DNA of 64,000 nucleotides from Parachlamydiales bacterium (GCA_020051075.1 JAGVJP010000120.1:47492-111491), one strand, 5' to 3'; counted from the stretch's first letter, positions 17,156 through 26,319 are shown. Numbers and translations are program-made. Notes: a model not told the origin generated them from the letters alone.

Positions 17156-17836
17156 ATGTTAGACGGTTTAAAACATACTGAGGGAGTGATTTTAAAAGTT
17201 ATTTCTTTTAGAGATTACGACCAGATTGTCTCCTTGTTCACCCGCGATGCTGGGTTGCTTAAAGTGATGCATAAGAATGGGAAAGGGGGACAGAAAAAGG
17301 ATTATTGCTTCCCTTTATCGGTTGCAGAGGTCATTTATGGAGAAAGAAATAGCGAAATATCGCACTGCCATGACCTGACAATCATCGAATTTTACAATGA
17401 TTTGAGAAAAAACTTAAAGCATTTGGAGACGGGATGCGATTTAATCCATGTGATTGGATGCTCTCAATTAGTTGGAAATCATTCACCGGCCCTTTACGAA
17501 CTTCTTCGCTATTATCTCAATAAAATTTCTTCTTTGTCGAATCCAGAGCTCTTGTCAATCAGTTTTCGTTTAAAACTTTTGCTTCACGAAGGCATTCTTT
17601 CAATTCCTCTTGTTTGCGAGGTGTGTAGAGCGGCTTTACAGAATACTGCATTTCTACATGGTTCTGAGTGGTACTGCAGCGACCATCATTTAGTTAGTAG
17701 TGTTGTTTTCAATGAGGAGGAAATCCAGATTCTCTATCGTTTAAGCTGTTCTCAAAGTTTTCAGGCAATCGCCTCCTGCACACTGACGCCGATGGTTAAA
17801 GCAAAAGTTTTTAATTTGTTTAATCAGCTAACGTAA
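17156..17836 (+). CDS. recO: DNA repair protein RecO
   Basis: 226 residues. N-terminal OB-fold pattern TEGVILKVISFRDYDQIVSL then FTRDAGLLKVMHKNGK; C-terminal half with CEVCRAAL and a later WYCSDHH that form a zinc-finger-like site. Loads RecA on SSB-coated DNA with RecR. Slightly short for the family but complete. Monocistronic between two tRNA genes. Confidence 0.85.
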   Translation: MLDGLKHTEGVILKVISFRDYDQIVSLFTRDAGLLKVMHKNGKGGQKKDYCFPLSVAEVIYGERNSEISHCHDLTIIEFYNDLRKNLKHLETGCDLIHVIGCSQLVGNHSPALYELLRYYLNKISSLSNPELLSISFRLKLLLHEGILSIPLVCEVCRAALQNTAFLHGSEWYCSDHHLVSSVVFNEEEIQILYRLSCSQSFQAIASCTLTPMVKAKVFNLFNQLT

Positions 17837-17890
17837 GAATTTGGTTGCTTTGATAGCAGTAAAATGTTATGTTCTTTTCTTTGTAGTTTT

Positions 17891-17920
17891 TTGACTGATT
17901 CTCTTGTCAAAAAATTTTAT
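17891..17920 (+). promoter_or_regulatory. Candidate promoter of tRNA-Leu
   Basis: TTGACT (17891-17896), an 18-base spacer and TTTTAT (17915-17920) end 10 bases before the mature tRNA start, the right distance for transcription to begin at or just before the gene. Confidence 0.5.
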
Positions 17921-17930
17921 GTCTGTGTCA

Positions 17931-18014
17931 GCGAAAGTGGCGGAATTGGTATACGCGCTACTTTGAGGTGGTAGTGAGGTTTTCCTCGTAGGGGTTCAAG
18001 TCCCCTCTTTCGCA
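17931..18014 (+). tRNA. tRNA-Leu (anticodon GAG)
   Basis: 84 nt with a long variable arm. Acceptor GCGAAAG/CTTTCGC, discriminator A. Anticodon stem CTACT/GGTAG around TTGAGGT gives GAG (reads CTC/CTT). T-arm AGGGGTTCAAGTCCCCT. No encoded CCA. Confidence 0.95.
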
Positions 18015-18031
18015 TCTTTTTCTCTTAAGGA

Positions 18032-18838
18032 ATGCCTTTTTCTATTATGGAATGTCGAGCTTACTGCACTTCGGTTTCTTATCCTATCAAGCGTCTTCTT
18101 GAGCATTTTAAGTTGATGGGCGCTGAAACTAATCTTTATCGTGATGTTGTTCATAATAGGGTTCGTACGCTGATTTCCGGGGATGTATTCTACTTTTCTT
18201 ATGGTGTAGTTGTTTTTTGGGGATTTAATCAAGAGCAATGCTTGCCCTATTTAGAACAACTTAAAGATTTTATCGGACCGTTAGATGAAGAAATCGAATC
18301 TGATGTGTTTTCATATACCTATGGAGATGTTCCAAGGATTGTTGAAGATGAAATCTACCTTCCAAATGATGAAGCTTTAACCTTTTTGGCTATTTCTCAT
18401 GGATTGGCTCAATCTGTGAAATTAGGGACTTTTGAAACTGCTATTCGCAAAACGTTCATTCATACGAAGCATATTCCAGAAGATTTGGCTAAACATGGGC
18501 GGATCCCCCTTTCCCGAAAAGAGATTCGGCGAAAAATGGGTGAGCTTTTCATTGAGAGAAACTCAATTAACCTACATGTCGACGTGTTAGATACACCTGA
18601 GTTTTTTTGGGAATATTCTGAGTTGGAGCCGCTATATGCGATGACTTCAAATTATTTAGATGTCGATTCAAGGGTAGAAGTATTAAATCAAAGACTCGAT
18701 GTGATTCACGAGTTATTTGAGATGTTAGGAAACGAACTCAATCATCAACATTCTAGCAGGCTTGAATGGACCATCATTGCTTTAATTGTTTTTGAAGTCG
18801 TTCTTACTCTTTTGAAAGACGTCTTTCATGTTCTCTAA
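18032..18838 (+). CDS. RMD1/DUF155 family protein
   Basis: 268 residues. Features of the RMD1/YagE (DUF155) family: ISGDVFYFSYGVVVFWGF, a central LAISHGLAQSVKLGTFE, and the C-terminal RLEWTIIALIVFEVVLTLL, a membrane segment. The family is known from mitochondria, where members sit in the inner membrane and affect translation or meiosis; the bacterial role is unclear. The start may be the ATG at 18032 or at 18047; spacing to AAGGA is poor for both. Begins 17 bp after tRNA-Leu and may share its transcript. Confidence 0.75.
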   Translation: MPFSIMECRAYCTSVSYPIKRLLEHFKLMGAETNLYRDVVHNRVRTLISGDVFYFSYGVVVFWGFNQEQCLPYLEQLKDFIGPLDEEIESDVFSYTYGDVPRIVEDEIYLPNDEALTFLAISHGLAQSVKLGTFETAIRKTFIHTKHIPEDLAKHGRIPLSRKEIRRKMGELFIERNSINLHVDVLDTPEFFWEYSELEPLYAMTSNYLDVDSRVEVLNQRLDVIHELFEMLGNELNHQHSSRLEWTIIALIVFEVVLTLLKDVFHVL

Positions 18839-18865
18839 GAGCGTAGTTGCATAAATCACCACATT

Positions 18866-20407
18866 TTAACTATGCGTTGATATCGCAGGCGTTGTAGGCC
18901 GAGTGGGTGTGATGGAAGGCGTTGTAGATCGAGTGGGTGTGGTGGAAGACGTTGTAGGTCGAGCTCGAATAGTTCGATGCGCTCTAGGTCGAGAAGGAGT
19001 CGCTGAGGAATGCGCTAGAGATTGAGAGGGGCCTGATGAAGAAGACGCTAATGTAGATGTTGGATGTCGAGGAGAGGTTGTAGACGTTGGATGTCGAGAA
19101 GCCGCCGTAGATGCAGGCGTTGGACGATGCAAAGGCAGTCCTGAAACTTGTTCTGCGTTAAACTTCCAGACAGCAGATTGAACAAGATCAGCCATTTTTC
19201 TTTGGTTAGCGGTATTAATTCGCTTTTCTCTGATATAGAAAAATGTTTTTGCAGGTGTACCTGAGATGTGTTGAGAACGAGAGGGAGAGGGAGAGACCAT
19301 ACCCCCTCCAAGGCCACTCCTTGACCTTCCTGAATTAGATGTAGATATTGTTGCGACTGAAGCTGAGCGGGGAAATGGACCTGATTTAGGTGAGGAAAGA
19401 CGTGCGGAATTAGATTTTGATGAACCTCTAGAAGTCGAAGAGGAATAAGCTTGACCCAAGCCTAACATGCTCTCATACCAGTGTGTGGGTCGGTTGGGAA
19501 ATACTGTATCGATTAAATCCAGCGCACCATTTTTCGGGCCTATAACGAAAACTGAAAGAAAATGTAATTTTCCAATCAGATCAGATCCTGCTTGATTGCT
19601 AATTATAGAAAATATTTCTTCGGAAGATGTAAGTTCATCAGGAGAAAGAATTTTTCTTTGATGTTTAATGAGTAAGGGTTTTGGATCTGGATCGACTAAA
19701 GAGATCGTTGGCCAAGTTTTAAATCTGAGTAAATTACTTTCGTGTTCTTCCCAAAAAGCGAAAAGTGGTTGGAAATGTGATCCGACATAAGGTTTTTTGC
19801 CGTGATCTTTCAACCATTGGCTGATATAATCTTTAACATGATCAATAAGCCCCTCTGTATAGACTCCGTTGCTGCCTTTAATCCCTGCAATTGAGATGAA
19901 CTCTTCAGTCTCCCTCGCTTGCTCCTCACTTAAGTTTTCTTGTTCTATTTTTTGAGATAAGGTGGTACCTAAATCTATTAATTGGCTTAATTTAGGTACG
20001 ATGACGCCAAAGCTTTGTTGGATAGCCGTTAGAAGTTCAATCTCAGAACGAGATTCAATCGTTTGATACATTTCTAAGTTTCGGCTTGTTTCAATGATAG
20101 ACTGATCGATAAGCCCTATTACGTCCCATAATTTCAGCCAAGATGCTGGTTTAAAGATACAGACGATGCAAACTGTATTTTGAATACTTGACCTCGTTTC
20201 ATAAGTTTGCTGTAGTGTATCGACCACTTGATTGACTATCTCTCTCATCTCGACTCTTATGGGAGCAGTGGAGGGTTTTTTTGTCATTCTCAGTGTGGGT
20301 GGTGGAGTTAATGTCGAAGAAACGGCTCCGACTGTATCGTCGGCAGCTTGAGCCAAGCTATGCAATGCTCCGGCAATACTATTGAAAAGGCCTCTAACGA
20401 TAAACAT
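18866..20407 (-). CDS. Hypothetical protein with Ser/Thr/Pro-rich repetitive tail; candidate secreted effector
   Basis: 513 residues from the ATG at 20407 (AAGAG upstream; a GTG at 20443 lacks a site). Residues ~30-330 are a helical region without a family I know. From ~335 it is Ser/Arg/Pro-rich (AYSSSTSRGSSKSNSARLSS), and the last ~70 residues are short repeats of the form PTRSTTPSITPTRPTTP and SRHPTSTTSPRHPTSTL. Such low-complexity tails are common in chlamydial proteins exposed to the host. No signal peptide; type III export is possible but unproven. Convergent with the RMD1 gene. The extreme 3' flank (18850-18865) carries GCATAAATCACCACA, also present inverted at 54640. Confidence 0.6.
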   Translation of the reverse strand: MFIVRGLFNSIAGALHSLAQAADDTVGAVSSTLTPPPTLRMTKKPSTAPIRVEMREIVNQVVDTLQQTYETRSSIQNTVCIVCIFKPASWLKLWDVIGLIDQSIIETSRNLEMYQTIESRSEIELLTAIQQSFGVIVPKLSQLIDLGTTLSQKIEQENLSEEQARETEEFISIAGIKGSNGVYTEGLIDHVKDYISQWLKDHGKKPYVGSHFQPLFAFWEEHESNLLRFKTWPTISLVDPDPKPLLIKHQRKILSPDELTSSEEIFSIISNQAGSDLIGKLHFLSVFVIGPKNGALDLIDTVFPNRPTHWYESMLGLGQAYSSSTSRGSSKSNSARLSSPKSGPFPRSASVATISTSNSGRSRSGLGGGMVSPSPSRSQHISGTPAKTFFYIREKRINTANQRKMADLVQSAVWKFNAEQVSGLPLHRPTPASTAASRHPTSTTSPRHPTSTLASSSSGPSQSLAHSSATPSRPRAHRTIRARPTTSSTTPTRSTTPSITPTRPTTPAISTHS

Positions 20408-20525
20408 ATTAAACTCTTTGATAGAATTATTAGAGCTGGTCACGCCAAGAGAATCTAAAATTTCAATTGTCGCAACAGACTTTTAAGTTACACTATAGCT
20501 AAAGGTTGTTAAGATTGCATTAATT

Positions 20526-22115
20526 TCATGGAAAAATGCCTGAAAGTTTTTCTCTAGATTTTCTTATTAAATTTGTGGATAGATTCATTAAAAGCATTAA
20601 GCCGCTGAATATTACAATATTGAAGATAAGTAACATGTTCTGTTGAAAAAAGGTGGTTGAGGAAAAATGTTCTTCAGAAAGCAGGGGGAGTTGAAGAACA
20701 TAGAATCTAAATTGCAACGTTGCCAATGCTGAGAAAGCAGTTGTTAACATGATCCAGATAACTCCTTGAGGTAATTTATTGAGATGGCATTGTGTATCTT
20801 TCTTTGACAAATAGCGATGAAGCAAATACAAATTCAACCACGCACTGATACTTGTCGCAAGGGCGACACTGACTGGTCCGAGATGAAAAAAAAGGATGAA
20901 CACGGAGTTCAAGATAAAATTTAACCCCATGGCGGTCAATGAAACAATGGCTGGGATGCGGTAATTATTCTGCGCATAACAAGCAGATGCAAGGACGATG
21001 ATCAGCGTGGAAGGGATGAGTCCAAGACAATAAGCCCAAAGACAGTAAGTTGTTTCAACAGTCGATTGAAAGCCAAACCCACCTCTTCCAAATACAGATT
21101 GAACGATCTGGTCGCCCAAAATAAGTAGGATAGCCGTCACAGGGAGCATAGCAAGCCAGGTCGTTTTAATCGCATAATGTAGAAACCGGTGGAATTCCTC
21201 AATTTTATGTGCTTTAATGGCTCTGGCGATTGGAGGGAGGATTGCTCCGGCAAGGGCGACGCCGAATAACGCTAACGGAAGCTGTTGAATCCGTATAGCA
21301 TACCATAGGAAAGCAGGACCTTCAGGATCTGCTAGCCGAGCAAAGATGCTGTCGACAACATTGTTAATTTGTGAGGCAGCAACACCGATTATCCCAAGCG
21401 CAAGCCTTTGACCTAATCTCTTTAAATCAGGAGAGTTGAGTTGAAAAGAACTCCAGTTGAAGGGAGGTAAACATTGTCTGAGAATCTTCCATGTCTGGGG
21501 GAATGTGCAGAGCCATTGGGCTAAGCAGGCAATGACGACACCATACGCCAGATATGGCATTGCTTCAGCTGCAGGCATTTTGTAGATAAAACAAACAACA
21601 ATAATCCAAATGATGTTAAAGGCTATTGGAGAGGCGCTTGGAATAAAATAGATTTTTTCACATTGCAACAAAGAGGCGTAGACACCATAGAGGCAGATAA
21701 AAATAAGGCTTGGGAGAAGGATGAGCGTGAGATTGACGATTTCTTTATTTTCAGTAGAGAGATTTCCCCAAAGTAAAAATGCCGATAAGACGCTTGCGGT
21801 GAAAAGTGTGATGACGATTAAGAGTAGTGAGAGGGCAACCACTAAATTACGGAAGAAACTGAAAGCTTGTTTGGGGGAATCGTGCCTTAGAGCTTCAAAT
21901 TCGGGAATAAATGCCGACTGGAGAGCTCCTTCGCCAAGGAGGCGGCGGAGCGAATGGGCGATGCGAAAGGCTAGCATAAAAGCCGCAACAGAAGGATGAG
22001 TTCCAAAAGCATATGCCATTGAGATGTCGCGGAGCATACCTGTCAGACGACTTAAAAAAGTGCCTGAGAAGAATTTCTGTGCTGATTGGCGAATAGTTTT
22101 AATGGAATCGTTCAC
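20526..22115 (-). CDS. murJ: Lipid II flippase MurJ (MviN)
   Basis: 529 residues, about 13-14 hydrophobic segments. MurJ hallmarks: GTFLSRLTGMLRDISMAYAF, RRLLGEGALQSAFIPEF, QINNVVDSIFAR and VFGRGGF. Translocates lipid II for peptidoglycan synthesis across the inner membrane. Start appears to be GTG at 22115. The 82-bp gap to the next minus-strand gene shows nothing recognisable. Confidence 0.95.
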   Translation of the reverse strand: MNDSIKTIRQSAQKFFSGTFLSRLTGMLRDISMAYAFGTHPSVAAFMLAFRIAHSLRRLLGEGALQSAFIPEFEALRHDSPKQAFSFFRNLVVALSLLLIVITLFTASVLSAFLLWGNLSTENKEIVNLTLILLPSLIFICLYGVYASLLQCEKIYFIPSASPIAFNIIWIIVVCFIYKMPAAEAMPYLAYGVVIACLAQWLCTFPQTWKILRQCLPPFNWSSFQLNSPDLKRLGQRLALGIIGVAASQINNVVDSIFARLADPEGPAFLWYAIRIQQLPLALFGVALAGAILPPIARAIKAHKIEEFHRFLHYAIKTTWLAMLPVTAILLILGDQIVQSVFGRGGFGFQSTVETTYCLWAYCLGLIPSTLIIVLASACYAQNNYRIPAIVSLTAMGLNFILNSVFILFFHLGPVSVALATSISAWLNLYLLHRYLSKKDTQCHLNKLPQGVIWIMLTTAFSALATLQFRFYVLQLPLLSEEHFSSTTFFQQNMLLIFNIVIFSGLMLLMNLSTNLIRKSREKLSGIFP

Positions 22116-22202
22116 AACTTACCCAGAATCCAGTTCTTGACCATAACATACATACAAAACTGCTTCTTATACACATACAAGAACTTACTCAGGTCAGGTG
22201 AA

Positions 22203-22335
22203 CAAGATAGGCAAAAGGGACAAAACAGGATAGGAAAGATAATGATGTTCAAGTGAGTTTTCCTATTATCTTGCTTATCCTACCGCGAAGCGATCTTGCC
22301 TATCCTGTTTTGCCCCTTTTGCATATTCTGTTATG
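22203..22335. repeat. R1 inverted repeat locus E
   Basis: Left arm AAGGGACAAAACAGGATAGG; right arm TATCCTACCGCGAAGCGATC and CCTATCCTGTTTTGCCCC. Only the right arm keeps the CGCGAAGCG core, so the left is internally deleted. Between two minus-strand genes. Confidence 0.8.
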
Positions 22336-22349
22336 TTTTGAGGGTGATT

Positions 22350-23375
22350 CTAAGTTAATTCCTCATCGTTTTTGTCGAACCGTTCCTCTTCTTCAAATAA
22401 TGGAAGAGCAGATTCAACCTGAGTATCAGCAAACTCTATGTTAGCCTCAGCAGGTTCTATGTTAGCATCAGCCGATTCAACCTGAGCATCAACAAATTCT
22501 ACATGTGCATCTGTAGATAAAGGGGGAGGCTCATTTGCTTCGATGATTTCTTCCATAGATTCTGTCTTTTCACTATCTAGAGACTCATGACTCTCTTCCT
22601 CGACAAATTCAGGTTCTTGCAAGATTGGGAGTTCATCTTCGTCTTCATTGAGAAGGTCATCAACCTTATCGTGAGGCTTATATTGTTCCTCTTCTGATAG
22701 GAAGAATGCTCCTTTAAAGAGATCATTTTTGCGATAACGCTCAATGGTTTCTGAAATCAAAGTAGGAGGTGGCTGGAGTAAGTTAGAGAAGAATGTTGGC
22801 GTTCCAGTGAGAGATTCTTCAAGAGCTGACTCCTTAGTTGCTGCAGGAGGTTCGAGTGAAATATTCTCCTCATCCAATGAGGGGGTTTTGGGTTCAGTTT
22901 CATCAACTGGCCCTTCGTCGCGTCCACGCCTTTTTCGAAAATTCCTTCGTCGATCTCTTTTTTTATCGATCCGGACTTCGGTAGTCCCTTGACCGGTAGA
23001 AAGAGCAGAGCTTTCGATTTCTTCCTTTCTTTGAGTTTCTTCCTCTTGAGTTTGTTCTCCTTTTTCAGGCTCTCGCGCTGCTTTGATATTGCTATCTCGA
23101 CCGCCGCCGATTTTTATTGAACGATCCAGGCCAGCATTTTTCAGGACCATCCGCGCTTCGCGGACTTCTAGGATCTCATAATCTGAAACAGGGACGAGAA
23201 AGGCTTTAGGCCTTTCGAGTGAGCGGAAGAAATGGACATGTCCAAAGGCCACAATCTCAACAGCTTCTACAAAATATTCTTCTTGTCCTGCATTTTTACT
23301 GTTTCTTACAACTAGTTTACACCCTTCTTTAGGGGTAATAATCGTTTCGATAATTGGTTCACGGGTAAAATCCAC
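22350..23375 (-). CDS. Hypothetical protein with a charged, repetitive tail
   Basis: 341 residues, GTG start at 23375. The first ~95 residues are a compact beta-rich domain (TPKEGCKLVVRNSKNAG, EEYFVEAVEIVAFGHVHFF). A basic patch follows (DKKRDRRRNFRKRRGRDEG), then a long acidic region. The tail has seven- to nine-residue repeats of the type FVDAQVESADANIEPAEANI. Probably partly disordered. I do not recognise the family; the basic-acidic layout would fit nucleic-acid or scaffold binding, but that is a guess. Confidence 0.6.
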   Translation of the reverse strand: MDFTREPIIETIITPKEGCKLVVRNSKNAGQEEYFVEAVEIVAFGHVHFFRSLERPKAFLVPVSDYEILEVREARMVLKNAGLDRSIKIGGGRDSNIKAAREPEKGEQTQEEETQRKEEIESSALSTGQGTTEVRIDKKRDRRRNFRKRRGRDEGPVDETEPKTPSLDEENISLEPPAATKESALEESLTGTPTFFSNLLQPPPTLISETIERYRKNDLFKGAFFLSEEEQYKPHDKVDDLLNEDEDELPILQEPEFVEEESHESLDSEKTESMEEIIEANEPPPLSTDAHVEFVDAQVESADANIEPAEANIEFADTQVESALPLFEEEERFDKNDEELT

Positions 23376-23565
23376 GGTAAAATTTCCATTGTTATATGTT
23401 CACACCATTATATAGTTTAACGGTGCTCGGTATCGGCCAAGAGTTAAGGAGAGATCTAGATAAGAAGAAATCTTGCGGCAATTGCGTCAGTAGATCTCTT
23501 ATATAAGTGCTCGATGGGGTCATACTTAACCAGAGTAATTCTTCATAAATTGGCCTAACGCATTT

Positions 23566-23697
23566 ATACCGGCACCTTGTAGAGTACAATTGAAACACAG
23601 AGGTACAGAGAACGCAGAGACTAGACATGGAAAAATAACGCTCTCCGTGCCCTCTGTGTCTTTGTGTTTCAATTGTACTCTACTAGGTGCCGGTATA
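23566..23697. repeat. Chimeric element: R2 core inside M1-like ends
   Basis: 132 bp. The outer ends TATACCGGCACC / GGTGCCGGTATA match the first ten bases of M1 (TATACCGGCA). Inside are AGAGTACAATTGAAACACAG and its inverted mate, the R2 ACACAGAGG motif; the same GAGTACAATTGAAAC flank occurs in the R2 copy at 60619. The 23376-23925 gap otherwise holds only palindromes; no gene seen. Confidence 0.8.
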
Positions 23698-23700
23698 TTA

Positions 23701-23758
23701 CCGAGAATCCTACATTCTCGGCAAGAAAGTGTTTATAACCTGAACTTTAGTTCAGGTT
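23701..23758. repeat. Two short palindromes in tandem
   Basis: CCGAGAAT-cctac-ATTCTCGG at 23701-23721 and AACCTGAACT-tt-AGTTCAGGTT at 23737-23758. They directly follow the chimeric element. Neither is followed by a clear T run, so terminator function is uncertain. Confidence 0.7.
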
Positions 23759-23925
23759 TACCCAACTGGATACCGGTGTATCAGCAACAGTTTTTGGTTG
23801 GCGTCATAAACACAAAAAACTCTATCTCAGTTTACAAATCTTCCGATTTGATAGCAAATATCGTTTCATCAATTTCCTCAAAATCGTAAGTCCTAGAGAG
23901 TGATTAGGCTGAGAAAGGTCGCAAT

Positions 23926-25488
23926 TCACAGAACTTCAAAGATTTCCATGGACTCTTTTCCTCTCAGATTAATCATTCCTAAAGAGCGGCAGGGGTGAAG
24001 CTCTTTGATTTTCTCCCATGCAGCTTGACTCAGGAAAATTTGATCGGCTTTGGCAAAGCCTTGAATCCGGGCAGCTGTATTTACTGTGTCGCCCCATACA
24101 TCGAACAAATACTGCTGATGTCCGATGATCCCACCCATGACAGCGCCATAATTAATGCCAGCATGTAAATGCCAGCCTGATGATAATGTCGAATTTTTGG
24201 AGATAATTTCTTGAGCGCACATCAAACAATCTAATGTAGGATTTTCAGTAGAAGTCAACATCCCTGCGACGGCCATAAAAGCATCGCCAATTGTCTTTAT
24301 TTTCTGAAGGTGATGCCGCTCGGCAACCGTCTCGCATAAGACGGTCAACTCTTGTAATTGATGCACAACCTTCTCTGGTTTTTCTTGACTGCAATATTTT
24401 GTAAAACCTACAACATCAATGAATAAAACAGCGATGTTTGTATAATTTCTAGCCTTGACTTCCCCTGTTTCAGACAGCTCTTTGACAATCGTTGGGGGAA
24501 AGACAGCTTTTAGCAATTTCTCATACCGTTGTTTTTCAGCTTCGATCTGCTTTTGGTGGATGGCCTCCTTTATGAAAAACCATCTTTTTTCCAGGCATGA
24601 ACCAACACGTACGCGCAACATGTCTTTATTGAATGGTTTAAGGAGAAAATCTTCCGCGCCGAGCTTGATGCATTGTATCGCCTTCTCCATGGTGTCGGCT
24701 CCTGATATCATCAGTACCATCAGTTTTCGTTGTTGAATCAGATTTCGAGTTTTTACCAACACATCGATGCCGCTTATCCCGGGCATTCCAATATCGAGGA
24801 GTAATAAATTGAACTCTTCCTTTTCTAATTTTTGTAGCGCTTGAGTCCCATCGAATGCCAGGGTAATATTTTTATACCCATCATGATGCAAATATGTTTC
24901 CAAGATGTGGCAATTATCTTGGCTGTCATCAACGACCAGTATAGAAAAATTCTCCTTTAATTGATGATATTCTAGGGGGGGGATATCTGTCTCAAAATTT
25001 CTATAAAGCTTTGTTAGTTCACTATAGGTGTCCACAACTTCCTCATGAGGGACTGCCTCCTTCGGGAGTTGTAATTTTTGCACATTCTCTGTGATTTCAT
25101 GTGTCAGGGTTATGATCTGGTGGAGGAGGGGTGTCAGTTCGGCTGCCTCAATTTTTTCTAAATCTTCAAGGATAATTTCTGCATAACCACAAATCGCGTT
25201 GATTGGATTTCGCAAATCGTGTCGGATTGTTGTTAATTGCAAGGAACCATTTTTATCATGTGAAATTTTTTTAATTGCATCATCCGCTAATTGAGTTTCT
25301 AACATATGAAATAACAACAAATTGCTTTTATGGATATTTTTGACATCATCTATCAAGAGAGGAAATAATGTTTGATTTTCATTGCTGAGCAGTTGCATTG
25401 AAACCTTCAAAAGAGCATCAACCAGTTGCAAAATTTCATTGCGAGTATTGATGATAAGAGAGGTATATGAATTATTCTGTAGTGGCAT
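23926..25488 (-). CDS. Receiver-adenylate cyclase with an N-terminal HisKA-like segment
   Basis: 520 residues. A helical region contains IRHDLRNPINAICGYAEII, a HisKA-like H-box with H90, but no ATPase domain follows. The receiver domain (~181-300) has D187/D188, phospho-acceptor D232 (LLLLDIGMPGISG) and K284. The class III cyclase domain (~345-520) has metal aspartates D358 (FIDVVGFT) and D402 (TIGDAFMAV), K398 and D463 (LFDVWGDTVNTAARI), and N470 and R474. Lys plus Asp at the base-selecting positions predicts ATP over GTP, so cAMP. It lies 12 bp downstream of the lone receiver gene on the same strand and divergent from the sensor kinase. Soluble protein. Confidence 0.9.
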   Translation of the reverse strand: MPLQNNSYTSLIINTRNEILQLVDALLKVSMQLLSNENQTLFPLLIDDVKNIHKSNLLLFHMLETQLADDAIKKISHDKNGSLQLTTIRHDLRNPINAICGYAEIILEDLEKIEAAELTPLLHQIITLTHEITENVQKLQLPKEAVPHEEVVDTYSELTKLYRNFETDIPPLEYHQLKENFSILVVDDSQDNCHILETYLHHDGYKNITLAFDGTQALQKLEKEEFNLLLLDIGMPGISGIDVLVKTRNLIQQRKLMVLMISGADTMEKAIQCIKLGAEDFLLKPFNKDMLRVRVGSCLEKRWFFIKEAIHQKQIEAEKQRYEKLLKAVFPPTIVKELSETGEVKARNYTNIAVLFIDVVGFTKYCSQEKPEKVVHQLQELTVLCETVAERHHLQKIKTIGDAFMAVAGMLTSTENPTLDCLMCAQEIISKNSTLSSGWHLHAGINYGAVMGGIIGHQQYLFDVWGDTVNTAARIQGFAKADQIFLSQAAWEKIKELHPCRSLGMINLRGKESMEIFEVL

Positions 25489-25500
25489 GAGGATGAATGT

Positions 25501-25872
25501 TTAGGTTTTTTTTAGAAGTTTCTCAATCTTTTCAAGAAGGTGAGAAAAGTCGACAGGTTTTGTTTCATATTCATCACAACCCGATGCTAATGCCTTTTCT
25601 CTATCTCCCACCATGGCATGGGCCGTTAAAATAATAATAGGAATATTTTTTGTGTTTTGATCGGCTTTAATCTGTCGTGTGGCGTCATAGCCATCTAAAA
25701 GAGGAAGGCTGACATCCATTAAAATGATATCAGGATTGTTTGTTTTGGCGCATGCCACACCTTCTTGTCCATCCTTTGCAGTGATGACATCATATCCTTT
25801 GCGTTGCAAACGCCTTGTTAATATGTCAAGATTTAATTCGTTGTCTTCAACAACTAAAACTTTCATTGGCAT
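25501..25872 (-). CDS. Single-domain response regulator (CheY/DivK-like)
   Basis: 123 residues, receiver only: acidic pair E9/D10 (VVEDNELNLDIL), phospho-acceptor D53 (IILMDVSLPLLDG), T83 (ILTAHAM) and K105 (YETKPVDF). No output domain, so it should act by protein contact or phosphorelay. Sits just upstream of the receiver-cyclase gene and divergent from the LivK-like/kinase operon, its likely phosphate donor. AGGGA precedes the ATG. Confidence 0.92.
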   Translation of the reverse strand: MPMKVLVVEDNELNLDILTRRLQRKGYDVITAKDGQEGVACAKTNNPDIILMDVSLPLLDGYDATRQIKADQNTKNIPIIILTAHAMVGDREKALASGCDEYETKPVDFSHLLEKIEKLLKKT

Positions 25873-25963
25873 GAGATTTTATTCCCTTTATTTCTTTCCT
25901 TTTATCTTGGTAGGGGTTTTAGAGCAATTAGAAAACACACGGGAACACACTTTGCATTCATAA

Positions 25964-26026
25964 CTCACCTTACGCGCCGGGAGCTTTGGCTTCAGCCCAA
26001 ATACCGCTCCCGGCGCGTAAGGTGAG
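25964..26026. mobile_element. M2: 63-bp perfect hairpin element with 7-bp flanking repeats
   Basis: Arms CTCACCTTACGCGCCGGGAG / CTCCCGGCGCGTAAGGTGAG enclose a centre with TTTGGC/GCCCAAA. TTCATAA occurs directly on both sides (25957-25963 and 26027-26033), as expected of a target-site duplication. It lies in the divergent promoter region of the signalling cluster. No second copy seen in the window. Confidence 0.65.
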
Positions 26027-26187
26027 TTCATAATGAAGATGTTTTCCATTGTAACATTTTTTCTTTTTTTCTATGGTCCAATTAAACAGCGTAAGTCGGG
26101 CAGAAACAGTTCCGTGAGCTATCGCCAAAAACATCTCTTAACTGCTCGCAGGAACTTCTGCAATTACCTCACACTATCCTGCCCTAT

Positions 26188-26244
26188 CTTTCCTGTCCTC
26201 CCCATCCTGTCAATTTTACAGGATGGGAAGGATAGGAAGGATGG
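26188..26244. repeat. R1 fragment locus F
   Basis: CCCATCCTGTC-aatttt-ACAGGATGGG palindrome with flanking TCCTGTCC and GGATAGGAAGGATGG; lacks the CG-rich core. Upstream of the LivK-like gene. The rest of 25873-26319 shows no gene. Confidence 0.75.
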
Positions 26245-26319
26245 TTGGGAAATGGCTTTAGATGGAATTACCTCAAAGGTCTCTTGTCTTTGTTGTCAAA
26301 TGGAAGATCGGTGTTGAAG

